Of a stretch of DNA of 7,474 bases, positions 6,753-7,474 are shown piece after piece. The number at the start of each line of letters is the position of its first letter. Positions within the stretch are counted from its first letter, which is position 1. A program made the position numbers and the translations under genes. The DNA is from an uncultured Pelagibacteraceae bacterium. GTDB taxonomy: Bacteria; Pseudomonadota; Alphaproteobacteria; Pelagibacterales; Pelagibacteraceae. The DNA lies in assembly GCA_913052435.1 (NCBI GenBank), contig CAJXDV010000044.1:1-7474 (forward strand), read 5' to 3'. The notes under the pieces were generated by a model. That model made no database searches and had not been told where the DNA came from. It was given only the letters and a program-made list of their open reading frames with translations.

Positions 6753-7474
6753 ATGATAAATTTAAAAGGTTTGGATATAATTTTAACTGGAGCGACAGGA
6801 GGCATAGGAAATTCTATATTAGATAAATTAATTTCTGTAGGAGCAAATGTTTTGGCCACTGGAACCAATCAAGAAAAATTAAATGTTATTCAAAACAAAT
6901 ATCCTAATGTTAAAGTACAAAAATTCGATTTATCAAATCATGATGAAATAGAAAATTTTATTAACAAGAGTTATGATATTTTTGGAAATAAAATTGATAT
7001 TTTAATTAATAATGCCGGAATAACTAAAGATAATCTTTCGATTAGAATGAAAGATGAAGAATGGAATAATGTTATTGATATAAACCTTACTTCCACTTTT
7101 CTACTTAGCAAATATGCAATTAAAAAAATGTTAAAAAATAAGAAAGGTAAGATTATAAATATTACTTCAGTTGTAGGACATGCCGGTAATATAGGACAAG
7201 CAAATTATGCCGCATCAAAAGCAGGAGTAGTTGCAATGTCAAAAAGTTTAGCTTTAGAGTATGGAAAAAAAAATATAAAAGTGAATTGTGTTTCTCCTGG
7301 ATTTATTAATACAGATATGACTAAAAAGATTGAAAACGAATATAAAAACGTACTTAAATCAAAAATTCCTTTAGACAGATTTGGCGAGCCTAATGACATA
7401 GCAAATACAGTTGTTTTTTTATGTTCTGATCTTTCTGACTATATAACAGGAGAAACAATACATGTTAATGGAGG
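6753..7474 (+). CDS. fabG: FabG, 3-oxoacyl-ACP reductase (3' end missing)
   Basis: FabG is the NADPH-dependent reductase that converts 3-oxoacyl-ACP to 3-hydroxyacyl-ACP in fatty acid elongation. I translated it directly: 240 codons plus two bases with no stop, ending in HVNGG. Family members usually end about four to six residues later, so only the extreme C-terminus is missing. It is a classical short-chain dehydrogenase: the cofactor-binding glycine motif TGATGGIG (12-19), INNAG (85-89), the catalytic tetrad Asn111, Ser139, Tyr152 and Lys156 (in NYAASKAG), and SPGFINTDM (181-189). The MINLKGLDIILTGATGGIG start is close to that of other FabGs. The ATG lies 2 nt after the fabD stop with no Shine-Dalgarno sequence. 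FabD adjacency favours FabG over other SDR enzymes; acpP and fabF would be expected next, outside the window. Confidence 0.95.
   Translation, partial: MINLKGLDIILTGATGGIGNSILDKLISVGANVLATGTNQEKLNVIQNKYPNVKVQKFDLSNHDEIENFINKSYDIFGNKIDILINNAGITKDNLSIRMKDEEWNNVIDINLTSTFLLSKYAIKKMLKNKKGKIINITSVVGHAGNIGQANYAASKAGVVAMSKSLALEYGKKNIKVNCVSPGFINTDMTKKIENEYKNVLKSKIPLDRFGEPNDIANTVVFLCSDLSDYITGETIHVNG

Noticed and set aside
6641..6868. 75-codon minus-strand open frame across the fabD-fabG junction
   Set aside because: Both fabD and fabG are well-supported on the plus strand here; the antisense frame has no family features.
7205..7399. 64-codon minus-strand open frame
   Set aside because: Antisense to the catalytic and C-terminal part of fabG.

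Overview
The window is strongly A+T-rich and densely coding, and reads as a small, streamlined alphaproteobacterial genome, most like SAR11 (Pelagibacterales) or another AT-rich marine alphaproteobacterium. Three things point there: the gene order (fabD-fabG divergent from rpsF-rpsR-rplI-dnaB, then cvpA-purF), which I recall as a conserved alphaproteobacterial neighbourhood; alphaproteobacteria-like details in DnaB (the EHAEWQAKM segment) and bS18 (CPLSG...IDYKN); and the very short or overlapping gene junctions. No database search was possible, so the exact clade is an inference.

Left part, minus strand (5742 down to 1): seven co-directional genes that could form one transcription unit. In transcription order they are rpsF (bS6), rpsR (bS18), rplI (bL9), dnaB (replicative helicase), an RND/MMPL-superfamily membrane protein of 789 aa, cvpA (colicin V production family membrane protein) and the 5' part of purF (amidophosphoribosyltransferase), which runs off the window. 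The junctions are -17, 0, +66, +25, +7 and -29 nt. The RND gene sits where related genomes, as I recall, usually carry alr and radA.

Right part, plus strand (5827 to 7474): fabD (malonyl-CoA:ACP transacylase), then after 2 nt fabG (3-oxoacyl-ACP reductase), cut by the window end a few residues before its expected C-terminus. An 84-nt AT-only-looking spacer (5743-5826) separates the two divergent units and must hold both promoters.

Together the window links translation (three ribosomal proteins), replication (DnaB), the committed step of purine synthesis (PurF) and type II fatty acid synthesis (FabD/FabG). The genes are nearly all housekeeping. The accessory-looking element is the RND exporter-like gene, which has one half lacking the usual TM4 aspartate and a highly acidic insert in its second extracytoplasmic domain. 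I see no mobile element, CRISPR array, RNA gene or strong terminator, and no gene-free stretch over 100 nt.
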